This document shows, piece by piece, positions 21,481 to 33,220 of a stretch of 64,000 bases of DNA. The notes under the pieces were generated by a model. The model did no database searches. It was given only the letters and a program-made list of their open reading frames with translations, and was not told where the DNA came from. Position 1 is the first letter of the stretch. The number at the start of each line of letters is the position of its first letter. A program made the position numbers and the translations under genes. The DNA is from Fremontodendron californicum (taxonomy: Eukaryota > Streptophyta > Magnoliopsida > Malvales > Malvaceae), in NCBI GenBank assembly GCA_030761205.1, contig JAULJL010000011.1, positions 12,700,501-12,764,500 of the forward strand, read 5' to 3'.

Positions 21481-22285
21481 CAGGCGCTATCCATTCTCTC
21501 CTGTGGGGTTGACATCACACCTTAGAGTCTTTACCTTCTCCAACATCTCTTTGGCCTTGACCACAGCCTTGGGATCTGTCTAGTCAGGTGGTCTATATAC
21601 TGCTGCCTTCCCAAGGTCTCAGTCTTCCACCTGGTGTTGGCATCCAAAGCTAAGTCATTTGCTCGGCTCCATTCAGTCTTCCTCTCTCTATATTCCTGAA
21701 TGATGGCATCGATGTCAGTCTTTTGAACTTGCAACTGATGCTCTAAGGTCTGAATGGTTTCATGGAGTGTCTCATTCTCCTTGCGTAGCATGGATGTCTT
21801 TTCCCAATTTGGCTTTCAATAGCTCATTCTCTTACAGGCATCTTTCCAACTTGGTCGAAATCAGTGACCGTGCATCTCCCCACTTTTTTCGCTTATGAGA
21901 AAATCGGGACTCTTTTTCTTTGCTTTCCTTAGCCTTACCCTTCTAAAAGTCTAGTTCTTGTTGAAGTTTTTCTATCTCTGTCTCATAGGCGCTCAGAGAC
22001 CTGCTAGTTCCAGTGAACTTTCCTTTAGCTCTTAGCCTCTTATTCTCTTGATGCAAATCCTGTATATCGGATTGTGTCGTGTCTCGCTCTCTGGCCACTT
22101 TTCGTGTCTTTACCTCTTGGATCTCAAGCCTAGTGTTCAAATCCTCGACATCCTCTTGAAGCTTATCACATTCCCGCTTCCATTTCCCTTTGTCTTTTTC
22201 TAATTCCTGCCTGACAAGCTCAATCTCTGTTGGTACTACAGGCTCTGTCTGAAGGATTACCGGATAGACAAAGGCATCTTCGAAA
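21481..22285 (-). pseudogene. Coiled-coil ORF upstream of Tat gag, partial
   Basis: The minus strand begins YFEDAFVYPVILQTEPVV at about 22285, followed by long charged heptad-like stretches: EIELVRQELEKDKGKWKREC, DIQDLHQENKRLRAKGKF, LSAYETEIEKLQQELDF (stop at 21943-21945) and LRKENETLHETIQTLEHQLQ. Ogre/Tat elements often have an extra ORF of unknown function before gag, and this looks like the C-terminal half of one. The N-terminal part is missing because the element is cut here. Function unknown; the coiled coil suggests self-association. Confidence 0.55.
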
Positions 22286-22540
22286 TAATTTAATTTATAT
22301 CAAATACATTTAATTTAAATTTTGAGATTATAGCTAATTTTAATTTTATAATCAATTTTTTTATGATTTCGATTTTTAGTCCGAATTTTGGACTTTGAAT
22401 TGAACATTGGGCTTCAGTTTATGGTTTGGGCTTTAAGTTTTCTTGGGTCTCAAATTGTTTTTTGGGCCTTTGAATCTCAAATGGTCTCTAAATGAATTTA
22501 GATTTTTTAGATGATTCCAAAATTGGACTGGCTGATAACC
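22286..22540. other. Unclassified AT-rich DNA
   Basis: AT-rich tract followed by TTGGGCTT- and TTTGGGCC-containing text with no ORF or element terminus. It is the left flank of element A (TSD TAACC at 22536-22540) and is presumably continuous with 46088 onward. Confidence 0.4.
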
Positions 22541-24059
22541 TGATGCACCCAAAAGAGTATATTTTTATTAAACCTTGCAATTAAAAATAATATCAATTGT
22601 AGAATATAGTAGAATAAGGGTCGAATCCATAGGGATTGGTGTCTAGTTTATAAATTACTAGTTTAAAACTTAAATTCAAGAACAATAAAAGAAAAGGGGG
22701 TTTTTGAAAGAGTTTTAAAAATTAAGAAAACAAGACAGTAAAAAGCAAGTAAATAAAAAGAATATTAAATATGCGAAAAACATGGTTAAGAGGACATTCG
22801 CCACCACTAGACATTATTGAGAATCAACATCAAATTTATCAACATCAATTAACTATCAAAATTATCAATCGTAGATAACAACAAGCTTTGCTACCCCAAT
22901 CTTTCCTTAGTTTATCGTTAAATAGAATAAGATCTCTATTTAATCTCTAATTATCAAACAACCTAGAATAAGCTCTCTAAATTCAATTTGAGAACAGCTT
23001 TATGATGAGAAAGATAGGTTGATCTAAGCAATAAACACATAAGCTCGAATTGTTCAACTTAGGTTATGTTCCACTTTGCATTTAGTGAAAACTCTAACAT
23101 AATCATTAATCACAAATTGCCACTTATGAATAAGAAATCAAGACAATTACACGGATCAAGACTCCTAAACTAGCATTAGACAATTATCAAGATCTATCTA
23201 GTTGTACACCTAAACAAATCAAGACAAAGATCATGGACAATTCTTATGGAAGAACATAATCAACTTTGATAGAAAACTAATGATAGATAAAATCTAAAAA
23301 ATAACTACAAAACACGTCTAGGGCTTTGAAATCACCCTTAACCAAAGAAAAGTTTAGCCTAGCATAGGCATAGATAATATATACAAAAAATTAAAAAGAA
23401 AATAAAAGAATGGAGAAGAAGAAGAAGAAGAATGATGATCTTTGGGTCTCCTCCCAAAGATAGATAGTTTGTGGCTCAAAAGATGGTATTTATAGAGTTT
23501 AAAAACCCTGGGACCAAGTCCTTGCTGCACAAGTAAGCCTGGAAGCAAAAAATCAGGTTTTTGGGCAGTTTTCACGTGTTTTTCCCAAATTATTGGCACT
23601 GCGGCGCCGAAAATGGGCGCCGCGGCGCCAGGCTCTCTGTCTCCATTTTTCTGCTGCATCTTCCTTCACTTTGTTTGCTAATTTGGATGCCCATTTCTTG
23701 TCCGATTTGGATGTATAAAACACCATTGGAAAGGTATTTCAGTAAGCTTCAAAAGGCAAGAAAGAAATTTCTTCAAATAACGAGTTTAACATCTTGTTTT
23801 CCTTGCAACAAGCTCCGAAGGTCAAATCTGCCTTCTTGCTGTGCAACCAGAAATTGATCTTTTTGACTCCCGATTCTTCTTCCATCTAGTGATTATGATT
23901 TTGTAAGCTCTTTACCATCATTATTGACATATTTTGGCTTCATTCTCTTTATTGTACCTAAAATTCAAAAACATAATATAAGTAAACAAGATAAAGATCA
24001 AAAACATAACAAAAACAAAAGGTAGAAAGGCATAAAATGTATATTTTATGAGCTTATCA
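22541..24059 (-). mobile_element. 3' LTR of Athila element A
   Basis: 1519 bp, plus strand TGATGCACCC...GAGCTTATCA. By eye about 8% different from its partner over the first 100 bp, and it retains a GC-rich hairpin (23601-23623) that the partner lost. Confidence 0.93.
23601..23629. repeat. GC-rich inverted repeat in Athila LTR
   Basis: GCGGCGCC (23601-23608) and GGCGCCGC (23616-23623) form perfect 8-bp arms around a 7-base loop, followed by another GGCGCC. It is the most GC-rich spot of the LTR. The partner LTR keeps only GGCGCTGCGGCGCTGG (about 45644-45659). Confidence 0.8.
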
Positions 24060-24076
24060 AATACCCCCACACTTAG
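24060..24076 (-). other. Polypurine tract of element A
   Basis: The minus strand CTAAGTGTGGGGGTATT lies directly before the LTR start TGATAAGC, the usual Athila plus-strand primer. Confidence 0.85.
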
Positions 24077-25108
24077 CTTTTTGCTACTCCTCGAGCAAAA
24101 CAAAATAAAGCAAAATTTAAGAAAATATAATCTAATCCACTTTCGTAGGAAATCACGGTGGCACTTAGCATGTGACACAAGCCTTTAAACCCTAGGTGTC
24201 CCTAGTGGACGAGTTTAGTCTCGTGAGGGTTTACTAGGACGATACCCACAAACATTTAAAACATAAGAAAAATAAATAAAACTAAAAATAATAATTACAA
24301 CTAATCCTTTCAATATAAATTAGAGAAAATCATTGGACAAGTCTTATAAACTAATCATTAGCTCAAAGAATTTCACAAAGAATCATGCTTGATAGTAAAA
24401 GGGTTTGAGTTAAGCTAACATTAACATAACATATCTCAATCAAAATAGTACATGTTCAAACTTAATCTCAACTTCTCACATGGAATACTCTCATGATTTT
24501 CACTCTTTGAAGTAGTGGTAAAGTGTTTACACTCAATCAATCTCATGAAAATAGTTCTACCATATGCTTGCTTGTCCACCTATTCTCCACTACTTAGATC
24601 ATGCAACTTTATGAATCAAGAGGTCTTTATTCAAGGTTGTAATGGGGCCAAGGGGTAATAATAGTGGTTCATTTTTTTTATGGGAAAGTATTTTTTTTAC
24701 AATGTTCCCTTTCTTTTTCTCTTGACTTTTGCCTTTCTCCTCCCCCACACTTATCTCTTGTTTCCAACCTAAATTTTCAATAGACATCCTTGGTTTTTCA
24801 ATATGTCTCAAAACATTCAATCTATCTTTAGAACAAGGGTCAATATATAAGTGTATTTAGGCTAGGGAAAAGATGTGGTTACCAAAGAAATAGCTTATTC
24901 AATGTAGACTCAAATTGGCTCACTAGGGGGATGTTCTCTTGGAACATCAATAGGGGATAGCTGATTTGGCCCTGGTTAAAAATCCTAATGCCTCTATCCT
25001 ATTCATGTTGTCACATGTATCAATATAGTCTCAAAACGATTTAAAGCAAGTTCTAGAGAAACATGTTATCATAAGAGCACACAAGAAAGAAATTAGATTG
25101 ATATGTAT
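24077..25108 (-). other. 3' non-coding region of element A (first part)
   Basis: No coding found. It aligns with F (54672-54798 plus 59670-60610) but has about 160 bp (24147-24310, with a TAAACCCTAGGTGTCCCTAG stretch) that F lacks. It ends at the TGTAT target site of element B. Confidence 0.7.
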
Positions 25109-26929
25109 TGTCAGCAACCTAAAAAATAACAAGTCTCATCACGAGACTTTTACTCGTTAAGCGTGACATTGGGGGGAAAAGAGAAAAAGATGATTTAATT
25201 CCTCTTAAAATTAAATGAAGGTTTGAAAACAACCTCGAAAAAAGACATGGAGTCGCCACCAATCTTTTTCAGCTAGGTGTGATCGGCCACCTATTAAAAC
25301 CGGTTTTGTAAAACATTTTACAATTAATTAAAACATTTTTAAAATCAATTTCAATCCTGCATTTTTAAACCAGAGAAATCAAAGAAGCGGGTTCGGGACT
25401 CGGTTACGTGCGGGGAAGGATTAGCACCCATACAACGCCCGTATAAAACGGTACCTTATTAATCATGTGTTATCTCAAGTCTCGGTAAAAAGTCAGTTTT
25501 AGATTTGGCATTTCAAAATAATTCCCAATTTAAAGAAAAACAATTCAATTTTTAATTGAAAATGATATGGAATTTATAAATTCAAAATTTTCCTACATTT
25601 CCCGACAAACTCGGCAAAATATAAATTTTTTTATCTATTTGGAAAATCTCCGAATCAAACTCATTTTTGAAAGAAAGATATTCCTTCATTAACGATAATT
25701 GATGATATCCTCCCCGACAATCCCGACAGAGAACTCATGAATTATTTTAACTCGGGAATATCTTTATTTTTATTGAAAATCAATATCTTTTTTAAAATAT
25801 TTTAAAAAGAAATGAATATGAAAATGTATGACATAGTAAAGCTGACATAGCCAAAAATCTAGATGATATAGTATATTCTAAATGACATAATATAATCTAA
25901 ATGAAATAGTATATTCTAAATGACATAATATAATCTAAATGACATGGAAAAAAAGCATAGGATAGCATAGAATATTCACAACCATATAATAAACAATATA
26001 ACATCATGAAATATAAATCAAAACAATAACATAGCCATAGAAATATTCATATCAAAAATCATATATTATACAATATGCATGAACATGGAAAATGCAATGC
26101 ATGAAAATGTATTTTTTTTTCTTTTGAATAAGGATATCCGTATATCTAAAAGCATATCCGACTACATTAGGAAAAGACATCAAATTAAATTTTCTAAATA
26201 AAAAATACTTTGTGATTGGTTTGAAAACAATTTTGAAAATTTTGGATGAAAGTAACACCATGGCCGAAACCCCCTTGAAAAAGGCTTTATTTTCCTAACT
26301 TTGAAAACCCGGACTTGACCACCCTTGACCCGAGCTTTATAAAATCATTTTTTAGGATTAAAATGACCTAGGAATAAACCTAAGATAGTAGCTAAGGTTT
26401 TAAATCAGCCCTCTTAATGCCTTTGCCAAAATAGAAAATTATTTTTCCCTTGAAATTAAACCTGACTCTACTGACCAATTTTAAAACGTGATTTTTTTAC
26501 CTATTTTTAAAATTTCAAAAAAATCTAAAAATATTATGGGAGACTCAAAACATGTCGAGCTCTATGGGAAACAATTGGCTTAATTTTTAGACAAAGTGTG
26601 TCCTACCAGAAAATTCATGAAAGTCACTAGGTGAAAAACTGTTTAGCCAAAAACATTTTTTAAACCTTTGATAAAATCAATCAAAAATCAGAATAAAAAT
26701 ATTGGAGACTCCTTTAAGGACCAACAAACAGTAGCAAAAATTTCAAAAAATTTGGACAAGGATTGCCTAATGAAAAACAAAATCACAAAGGTAGAAAATC
26801 CAACTTGACAATTTCTTAATTTTCCACAAGCATGCTCATGTGAGCTTGGCTTTGAGCCATTGATTGGCTTAAGTCAAAAATCAAGTGGTATGGTATGAAA
26901 TGCATGAACAAACAGCAAGTTAAATGAAT

Positions 26930-27240
26930 GAAATGCATGTTCTAATGCCTAAATGACATAGAGAATGCATGGCAATACAAAATGACCTATGACCTAATAT
27001 GAAATTGTGCATGGCAATAAATGCAAACCTAGACCTAATATGCATGAAATGCATGGCAATGCAAAGATGACCTCGATCTAGTGAGCATGAAAATGCGTGG
27101 AAATACCAATATGACCTGAGACCTAAATAGCATGGAAATGGGTGGCATACAAACATGACCTAGACCTAGTAGACATGAAACCATGCATGGACATGTAAAA
27201 TGACCAAAGACCTAATATGTCATATGAAAATGCATGGAAG
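26930..27240. repeat. ATGCATGGCAAT / CCTAGACCTAAT imperfect repeats in LTR B
   Basis: Units of ~50 bp built from ATGCATGGCAATA and GACCTAGACCTAAT; the same array is at 39690-39990, 56750-57000 and, shorter, 4480-4640. Short ORFs here are by-products of the repeat. Confidence 0.6.
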
Positions 27241-28599
27241 TAACAAGAACAAATAATGAGCAAATGAGCCTAATACTAATGCATGAACATGGCACAAGCA
27301 ATACACAATCTCATGACATAAAGATGCAAAGCATAAGCATGCTAGTCAAACAACATGAAAATGCACATACACAAAGGCAAAAAATATAGGGGCAAAATGG
27401 TTATCTAATCAACAATGTGAAATTCTAGCATGGCAATAACACAAACACATGGCATAGTAAATGTGCAAGACCTAAATAGAAACATATTAGACCAATAATC
27501 ATGATAAAAATGCATGAACATAACTAGACAAATAAACAAACACATGATATGGCATTAACACCAACACATGAACAACTTAACGTAGTGAAAACAGAAAATT
27601 AAAAATAGCAAACAAAGTAAGTAGATATGGAAATAAATGATAAAATCATCAAAATAAGAACAAGTAAGTAAAGAAGGTTAAAAATAAGCTCCATATCTTG
27701 GTTATTTTAAAAAGCTAGAACATCAAAACAAGACAAAACATCACAACCCATATGGAAAATAAATCAAACACAATACATGCACTCCAAGGGGCCATTCGGC
27801 CAACACCCAAAAATGAGTGAAAATTTGTTTTTTCTTTTATTTTTTTCATGTAAACATAAGATAGGAACCTTTTGGAACTTGTTTTGAAAAACAATTTTAT
27901 TTCATGAAAGAAAATAAAATAACAATAAAAATGAAAAAAACAAAATCATATGAACAAAGTACGGAGGAGAGCATGAAAGAAAATAGCTACCTTGCTTTAG
28001 CTTTCCAAATCATAGAGTAGTAAGAAAATCCATCTTTTTTTTTCTGTTTTCTTTTTTTTTTTCCTTTTTTTTTCTTCTCTTTTTCCCTCAAGAATAGCTA
28101 CTTCCCTCTCTATGATAAGCCAAGAACCAAATGAAAATGAAAACTCCCTCCTAAATATGGTAGCCGAATGGTCCCTTAGTGGTGTAGGATGTTGTCATTT
28201 TTTCCCTAGCCAATTTGATCCAAAAGCCACTAATCCAAGAGGCTTAAAATGTGAAATTACCACCCTTAGATTAAGTGATCATCCCCTAACAAAAACAACT
28301 ATTCAAAAAAATGTAACCATAATGTTGACATCTTTCCTCTTCATGGATTGGACCATGTGGCAAAATAACAAAGGCCTGATCAAAACAAATAACCACCTTC
28401 CTATCCACTTTTGGCCTTTGGATTAGAGAAGATCAAAAAAATTCATCCTCCCCTTGGGCTTGGCCGAATGGCCCTTCATATTCCATCCCTCTCCCTATTT
28501 TTTTAAAATGCAAAAATGGCCCTCTTCAGTTTCAACGATAAAATTGTACTTTAGCCCCCCAAACTTGATTAAATAGCAAACAGACTCCAAATCCAAATT

Positions 28600-29160
28600 T
28601 TATTTTTTCAATACTTTCTAAATAATATAAAATTGAGTTCTGGAAGTTTTCATAATTTTCAAGCCCATTTGCTATTTTTCTCGGATTTATCTTCCAAAAT
28701 TGCCCTTAGTGCACCTGAGCTTTTGCCAATTTTCAAACGAGCTCTGATTCTGGATTTTTCTTTGCCAATCTCTTCCAAATGATTTAAAATTGAGATCTGA
28801 AAGTTTTCATAATTTTTTGAGCTCATTTACTATTTTTTCAGGATTTATCTTCTGGAATTTCAGCTTAATAGGCCCGAAATTTGCCATTTTGCAAACGAGC
28901 TCCGATTTTGGATTCTTCTTTGCTGATCTCTTCCAAATTACATAATTGAGATCTGGAAGTTTTGGTAATTTTTCGAGCTCGTTTTCTTATTTTCCAAGAT
29001 TTTTTTCTGGAATTTCAACTTAGTGGTCCTGAAACTTGCCATTTTGCAAACGAGCTTCGATTCTTGATTTTTCTTCGCCGATCTCTTCCAAATGACATAA
29101 TATTGAGATCTGGAAGTTTTGGTAATTTTCCGAGCTCATTTGCTATTTTCCCGGATTTTC
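28600..29160. repeat. ~159-bp subrepeats in left LTR of B
   Basis: AACGAGCT landmarks near 28735, 28895 and 29053 give a period of about 158-160 bp. About 3.5 units. Confidence 0.75.
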
Positions 29161-29784
29161 CAAGATTGCCCTTTAACGTCTGAAGCCTTGGTTTTACTCA
29201 AAACAAGTTCGATTTCCAAATTTTCTTTTTCCAGGCCTTCGTTATATATTGAATTGGAGTTGGTCCAAAAATCCCCAAATTTTACGATCAAATTCCCCTC
29301 CGATTAAATTTTTCCTTTTTTCAATATCGGGAATTTCCTTGTTTCTCCATTTTTCCTCCAACCGGCTCTTTTCTCAGAATTACATCAAACTTAGCCTTGG
29401 GCTATTTCACTTACCCACTCTTCATCACTTAGGGGCTTTAATTTTACCGAATCGGGCCATTTTCGCAATTTTCCCCAATTTTGCCAAAATTCACCAAAAA
29501 CCCTAATTCCCGATTTTTTTCCAGATTGACTCTTCCTTTGGTTTTGCTTCCAAATGACCTCTCTAATACCCGTAGTCATTGATTATATTCTATTCGGAAC
29601 CTCCAATTTTGACCAATTTGATCATTTAAGCACTTTTCCCCAAATTTATCGAACTAGGGTTTCCTTTCCCCTGAATCTTCATAACCCATCTTCCGGACTC
29701 CATATCTCTCGTTGTAGACCTCGGATTATCAAAATTCTTTCACCATTGTTCAATTAAACTTTGGATCTCGATTTTGAATGAGGG

Positions 29785-29848
29785 TTGACTTTTTAGTGGT
29801 TAACTTTTTGGGGTTGACTTTTTTGAGGTTGACTTTTTTCGACTTGAC
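29785..29848 (+). promoter_or_regulatory. W-box cluster in left LTR of B
   Basis: TTGACT at 29785, 29814, 29829 and 29844, plus a decayed site (TTAACT) near 29800. Same position relative to the LTR start as in S1, H, B-right and E. Confidence 0.5.
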
Positions 29849-29981
29849 TTTTTGTGCTTAACCTCTTAAACAAAGTCTTGGAGTACCACTTGTAGGGTGA
29901 GAAGAGCTTTGCTGCATTTTAAATCATCACAAGAAAGAATTTTACTTGATTTAGGGATCTAGACAAAATTAGGTGTCTACA

Positions 29982-29997
29982 GCTGCCCTTATTTGGC
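29982..29997 (-). other. Polypurine tract of element B
   Basis: The minus strand GCCAAATAAGGGCAGC abuts the LTR start TGTAGACA. Related to H's tract at 11742-11757. Confidence 0.75.
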
Positions 29998-30286
29998 TAT
30001 TATTGAGAATCAAGCAAAGATAAACAAACACTAATTTTGTCCGGTTAGTGAAATCACATGTAAAGAAAAGGAAGGGGAATTTTCATTTTTTCATTTTTTT
30101 CATTTTTTTTATTTTTTTTAAATGATTGTTTATGATTAAAAGATGTAAATAGAAGATTTTGTCCTTAAATTAAGTTCCCTGACTAATCAAGGCTCGACCC
30201 GTCTTAAGGAAACGAGTTCGATTTGCAAGAGAAGAAAATACCTCTACGATAGTCTCGGGGCCTTATCTTTTCTTGTGCTCAACTGT

Positions 30287-30919
30287 GTTTAAAATTTTGG
30301 GTATCTCCTCCAGAAGCTTCAATTATCACCACCGAAGACTTGTTCACTGTTAAAACTGTAAAATTTTGGATATCTCCTCCAGAAACTTCAGTTGCCACCA
30401 CCGAATACTTGCTCACTGTTTAAAATTTGTAAAATTCTGGGTATCTCCTCCAGAAACTTCAGTTATCACGACCGAAGACTTGTTCATTTTTAAAACTGTA
30501 AAATTCTAGATATCTCCTCTAGAAGCTTCAGTTATCACCACCGAAGACTTGTTCGTTTTTAAAAATGTAAAATTCTAGATATCTCCTCCAGAAGCTTCAG
30601 CTATCACCACCGAAGGCTTGCTCACTTTTTAAAATTTGTAAAATTCTAGATATCTCCTCCAGAAACTTCAGTTATCACCATCGAAGACTTGTTCATTTTT
30701 AAAACTGTAAAATTCTGGATATATCCTCCAGAAGTTTCAGCTATCACCATCGAAGGCTTGCTCAATATTTAAAATTTGTAAAATTCTGGATATCTCTTCC
30801 AGTAGCTTCAGCTATAGCTACCGAAGACTTGTTTACTTTTAAAAACATGTAAAATTTTGGATATCTCCTCCAGAAGCTTCAGCTATAGCTATCGAAGACT
30901 TGTTCACTTTTAAAAACAT
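30287..30919. repeat. Nine-copy 69/71-bp tandem array
   Basis: Unit starts (GTAAAATTYT) are at about 30287, 30358, 30429, 30498, 30567, 30638, 30707, 30778 and 30849, giving lengths 71, 71, 69, 69, 71, 69, 71, 71, 71. Each has GATATCTCCTCCAGAAGCTT and CACCGAAGACTTG. Three end-types (AAAACT, AAAATTT, AAAACAT) show subfamilies. Tandem arrays in the 3' UTR are known in Ogre/Tat elements. Confidence 0.92.
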
Positions 30920-30953
30920 GTTGAAATTATACCCGAAAGCTTTGAGAGAGGAT

Positions 30954-31330
30954 GCAGATGCAAATGTCTTTAATCAAGATGCACACGCTTCATGGTGCAA
31001 ATGTAAATGACTTGGATTGATGCAAATGCTTCTTGGTACAAATGCAAATATCTTGGATTAATGCAAATGCTTCTTGGTGCAAATGCAGATGTTGAATAAG
31101 ATGCAAATGCTTCATGATGCAGATGCTGATGTTGGAAATACAAATGGCTTAGATTGATGCAAATGCTTCTTGATGCAGAGTCAGATGTTGGATAAGATGC
31201 AGATGCTTCATGGTGCAAATGCAAATGGCTCAGATTGATGCAAATGCTTCTTGATGCAGATGCTGGAAATCCAAATGGCTTAGATTGATGCAAATGCTTT
31301 TTGATGCAGATGCAAATGTCTACAATCATA
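30954..31330. repeat. GATGCAAATGCTTC tandem array (~41 bp and longer units)
   Basis: GATGCAAATGCTTC-type starts near 31018, 31060, 31100, 31155, 31196, 31237 and 31287. Spacing is 40-55 bp, with a clear 41-bp step between 31196 and 31237. A 121-codon minus-strand frame across it is repeat-generated. Confidence 0.8.
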
Positions 31331-33220
31331 TTCATGTAAGTGGTCTATGTATGGTGTAACTATAGTTACCACACAATAATGAAAATATAATGATTCTAGA
31401 AATGATGCAATTTCTTGAGATGACGCAGATGCAAGTATCAATGAAGGATGTAAATGCAGATGCTTATGAAATAGTGCCAATGCAAATACCCAATGAATGA
31501 TGCAAATGCCCCCAATTTTTTTTTCTAAACTTTGGCTTAGCCTTTCCAATTCATTTTTCCTTCTCAAATCAGAGTATATTTCGAATACTCATGCTCCATA
31601 AGAGATCATTTCTTTTTCAGTCTTTGGCTATTCTCTTTGCCTCGACGATTTTCAAACTCTTATTAACAAAAATCTGTTTGCCGAGCTCTATGTCGGGAGA
31701 TTAGGGTCAACCCTAGTAGTTTTATACCTTTAGGTTAGAAAAACCCTTATCTCATGTCAACATCAAAAATGATTTAAAATTATATATTTTTATTTTTTTC
31801 CCATTTTGAAAACTTCTGAGCAAAGAATATTGTTATTTGTTTTCCTATTTTGAAAACTTCTGAGAAAAAAATGTTATTATTTGTTTTCCTATTTTGAAAA
31901 CTTCTAAGCAAAAAAAATATTAACCCCACAGTGTGTGATGATTGAATCTCTTGAAGACTGATGATCACTGTTAGAAATTTCTCTAAGTTTCAATATGGGT
32001 TTTTCATCTTGGATTGAAAGGCTTGATACAACATGATTTATGGTTGATTGAAGAAAACTTCACAACGAAAAATGTAAGTCCTTTCTAGGCTCACAAATGG
32101 AACAGGTTTTATAAATCATGAATTCATCAAGAACCAAACAAATTCAACATTCTTTTAGTTTCCATATCAAGGCATTTTGATAAGCGTCAAGATTGGTTGG
32201 AATGTTTAAACTGGAAAATTAATTTTGGAAGGAAAAAGTCTCAGTTTTTGAAGTCAACCTCCAAATGAAAGTTGACAATTTTAGAAGGTTCAAGAATTCC
32301 TAGATGTTCCTTGATGACCACTTCTTTTGTTATGGCATCGGTACTGACATAGATGGCATAAAAATTTCCATTTTACTCTAGACCGCCCATTTTTGGGTTT
32401 TCGTCCTAGTGTCCCATTCTTTCCATTTTTTCTTTCTCTTTTTTTTTTTTGTTCTACCATGCACTTGAGAATTCTAAATTCTTTCATAGTGAAATTCGAT
32501 GAGATAGGATAAAATCTGAAGAAAAACCCTTCAAATTAAATATTTATGCTTGATCAAATTGGACTTTCAAAGCACGTAATGTAGGCAATTGCTTGGGGTT
32601 AAAAAAAAGGATAAATAGGCCCAAAATTTGTGTTTGAGGGTAATCAGGTCAAGGATCTATTTCTTGAGGAGGATTTCTTTTGAAACATTTGTCTTTTTTG
32701 GACTTTTCTTTCCTTCTTTGACTTTGCTCCTTTTTTTCTTTGCTTTTGGCTTTCATCTGCCACACTTTTTCACACTTATCTTTTTTGTGTTTTTTTCTTT
32801 TTTCTTTTCTATTTCTTTTGTTTTGTCCTTGGCTTTCATTTTGCCATCTTTTCCTTTTTCTTTCGACAGAATGAGCCCGTATTTATTTGGGAGCTCAATT
32901 TGATTTATATCTGTCCTTGAGTTAGGGCTCAGTTCTCCATGATCTTTGAGAAGACCTTTCCTTGCATTTGCCCCCTAGTGTATAGCGTGATCCTTGATTA
33001 GGGTTCAAAGAAGAAAGAATTCTTTCGGCTCAAAAGGGGTGACTATGGATAAATTTTTTTTTTTTTGCGAAAGGGATATGAAAGATGGCCATTTCTCATA
33101 TCAAGCACAAATATTCTCATTGAAAAGCAATCCCCTAGGGAAATAGATAATCATAATTTCATTTTGCACTTGAAATCATCCGAATTCTCATATGCATGAT
33201 ATCATATTTTTTTTCGTCGC

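Larger units (their letters stand above)
10429..22285 (-). mobile_element. Tat/Ogre element H, 5'-truncated
   Basis: Most of the interior of a Tat element on the minus strand: coiled-coil ORF, gag, protease, G-patch, intron, RT, RNase H, second RNase H, integrase, 3' UTR, polypurine tract and the first 1.3 kb of the 3' LTR. The 3' LTR is cut at 10429, where G's 5' LTR begins, and the simplest reading is that G inserted into it. The 5' end stops at about 22285 within the coiled-coil ORF, joined to unrelated AT-rich DNA. Coding is heavily mutated: at least five in-frame stops and several frameshifts. Confidence 0.85.
25109..29981 (-). mobile_element. 3' LTR of element B
   Basis: Plus strand TGTCAGCAACC...GTGTCTACA. 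It contains the PBS-like 11-mer (25248-25258), the GC-rich block (25388-25444), AT repeats (25840-25960), ATGCATGG-rich repeats (26930-27240), ~159-bp subrepeats (28600-29160) and W-boxes (29785-29848). Confidence 0.93.
29998..33220 (-). other. 3' UTR of element B
   Basis: It begins with the CCCTGACTAATCAAGGCTCG landmark shared with H, then holds the ~70-bp array (30287-30919) and the GATGCAAATGC array (30954-31330). AT-rich DNA with a triple CCTATTTTGAAAACTTCTGA repeat (31800-31915) follows, then T-rich sequence matching H's 12800-13960. No coding supported. Confidence 0.7.

Noticed and set aside
24180..24200. Telomere-like AAACCCTA
   Set aside because: A single short match; no tandem TTTAGGG array. 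Similar AAACCCTAATT text in LTRs is also isolated.
30287..30919. CRISPR-like array
   Set aside because: Units are contiguous with no unique spacers, in a plant retrotransposon 3' UTR.
30970..31335. 121-codon minus-strand frame with SICINLSHLHLHHEASA repeats
   Set aside because: Produced by the GATGCAAATGC array in the 3' UTR; no start context or conservation.
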